Origin: Tannerella sp. | Lineage (GTDB): Bacteria > Bacteroidota > Bacteroidia > Bacteroidales > Tannerellaceae | Assembly: GCA_031263835.1 (NCBI GenBank) | Contig: JAISEZ010000141.1 | Coordinates: forward strand, 1-16,804 | DNA: 16,804 nt | Direction of reading: 5' to 3' | In this document: positions 16,683 through 16,804 of the stretch, piece by piece | Layout: the number at the start of each line of letters is the position of its first letter | How positions within the stretch are numbered: position 1 is the first letter of the stretch | Translations under genes and position numbers: made by a program | The notes under the pieces: model-generated | Seen by the model: the letters and a program-made list of their open reading frames with translations, nothing else | What the model was told of the DNA's origin: nothing | Databases searched by the model: none

Positions 16683-16703
16683 ATTAGGTATTGTTTTTTT
16701 TCA

Positions 16704-16711
16704 TATATTTG
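16704..16711 (+). promoter_or_regulatory. Probable promoter for the right-edge gene, -7 element TATATTTG
   Basis: TATATTTG matches TAnnTTTG exactly, and the following GCACC is like that after the 8245 promoter (GCACCC). No good -33 element is seen. The start codon of the edge gene is about 75 bp downstream. Confidence 0.55.
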
Positions 16712-16723
16712 CACCGGAATTGG

Positions 16724-16754
16724 AACGCGTCATGTGGTGCGCGGTTTTTTTTTG
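16724..16754 (+). promoter_or_regulatory. Short hairpin and T-run in the leader of the right-edge gene
   Basis: CGCG, a 10-base loop and CGCG precede a run of ten T's within the predicted leader, between the promoter motif and the ATG at 16787. The stem is only 4 bp, so an attenuator or terminator role is speculative. Confidence 0.2.
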
Positions 16755-16786
16755 CGCCCAAATGATTGAATATCAAAACTTGATTA

Positions 16787-16804
16787 ATGAGGAAAGGACT
16801 ATTG
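16787..16804 (+). CDS. 5' end of a gene running off the right edge (partial)
   Basis: ATG at 16787 opens six codons, Met-Arg-Lys-Gly-Leu-Leu, before the window ends. A basic start followed by leucines would fit a signal peptide, and a promoter motif lies about 75 bp upstream. Nothing can be said about function. Confidence 0.4.

Overview
The window looks like the chromosome of a GC-rich member of the Bacteroidota, most likely order Bacteroidales. The evidence is a 652-residue Bacteroidetes-type GyrB, promoters with the Bacteroides -7 motif TAnnTTTG, and almost no Shine-Dalgarno sequences. A five-cistron 2-oxoacid:ferredoxin oxidoreductase operon and a secreted GH38 alpha-mannosidase also fit this group. 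Placement below order is not possible from the sequence alone. I see no tRNA, rRNA, CRISPR, phage or transposase genes.

Layout. Positions 2-175 hold the 3' end of an unrecognised plus-strand gene. From 7969 down to 256 the minus strand reads gyrB, then two tandem paralogues that each fuse a C26/PuuD-type gamma-glutamyl hydrolase to an M19 membrane-dipeptidase-type domain, then an M28 glutaminyl-cyclase-like lipoprotein, then sufE. The two paralogues are separated by about 630 bp packed with at least five kinds of repeat. From 8281 to 11120 the plus strand carries a complete 2-oxoacid:ferredoxin oxidoreductase operon: delta ferredoxin, alpha, a 56-residue two-helix membrane protein, beta and gamma. 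It is divergent from gyrB, with a promoter motif on each side of the gap. A convergent intergenic region (11121-11533) holds a second palindrome array. It is followed by a large minus-strand GH38 alpha-mannosidase gene (11534-14800), then plus-strand lptB and a TauE/SafE-family permease (15018-16545). A new gene with a promoter motif and a leader begins at the right edge.

How the genes work together. The oxidoreductase would link 2-oxoacid decarboxylation to ferredoxin and acyl-CoA in an anaerobe. The fused C26-M19 enzymes and the M28 protein suggest turnover of gamma-glutamyl or pyroglutamyl peptides. SufE feeds sulfur to Fe-S assembly, which the ferredoxin and oxidoreductase need. LptB powers LPS export. 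The alpha-mannosidase attacks mannose-containing glycans outside the cytoplasm.

The most unusual content is repeat DNA. (1) Two arrays of short palindromes, spaced 20 bp (3631-3830) and 21 bp (11306-11490), have different sequences but the same design: one palindrome about every two helical turns. (2) At least five arrays of a 7-bp repeat of the ATCACTA type lie in the window. Because 7 is coprime to 3, intact units put stop codons in all six frames. In four arrays a real gene ends inside the repeat, so the last residues and the stop codon come from repeat DNA. (3) The second C26-M19 gene has a convincing signal peptide but no plausible start codon for it; the region where one should lie is occupied by the 20-bp array.
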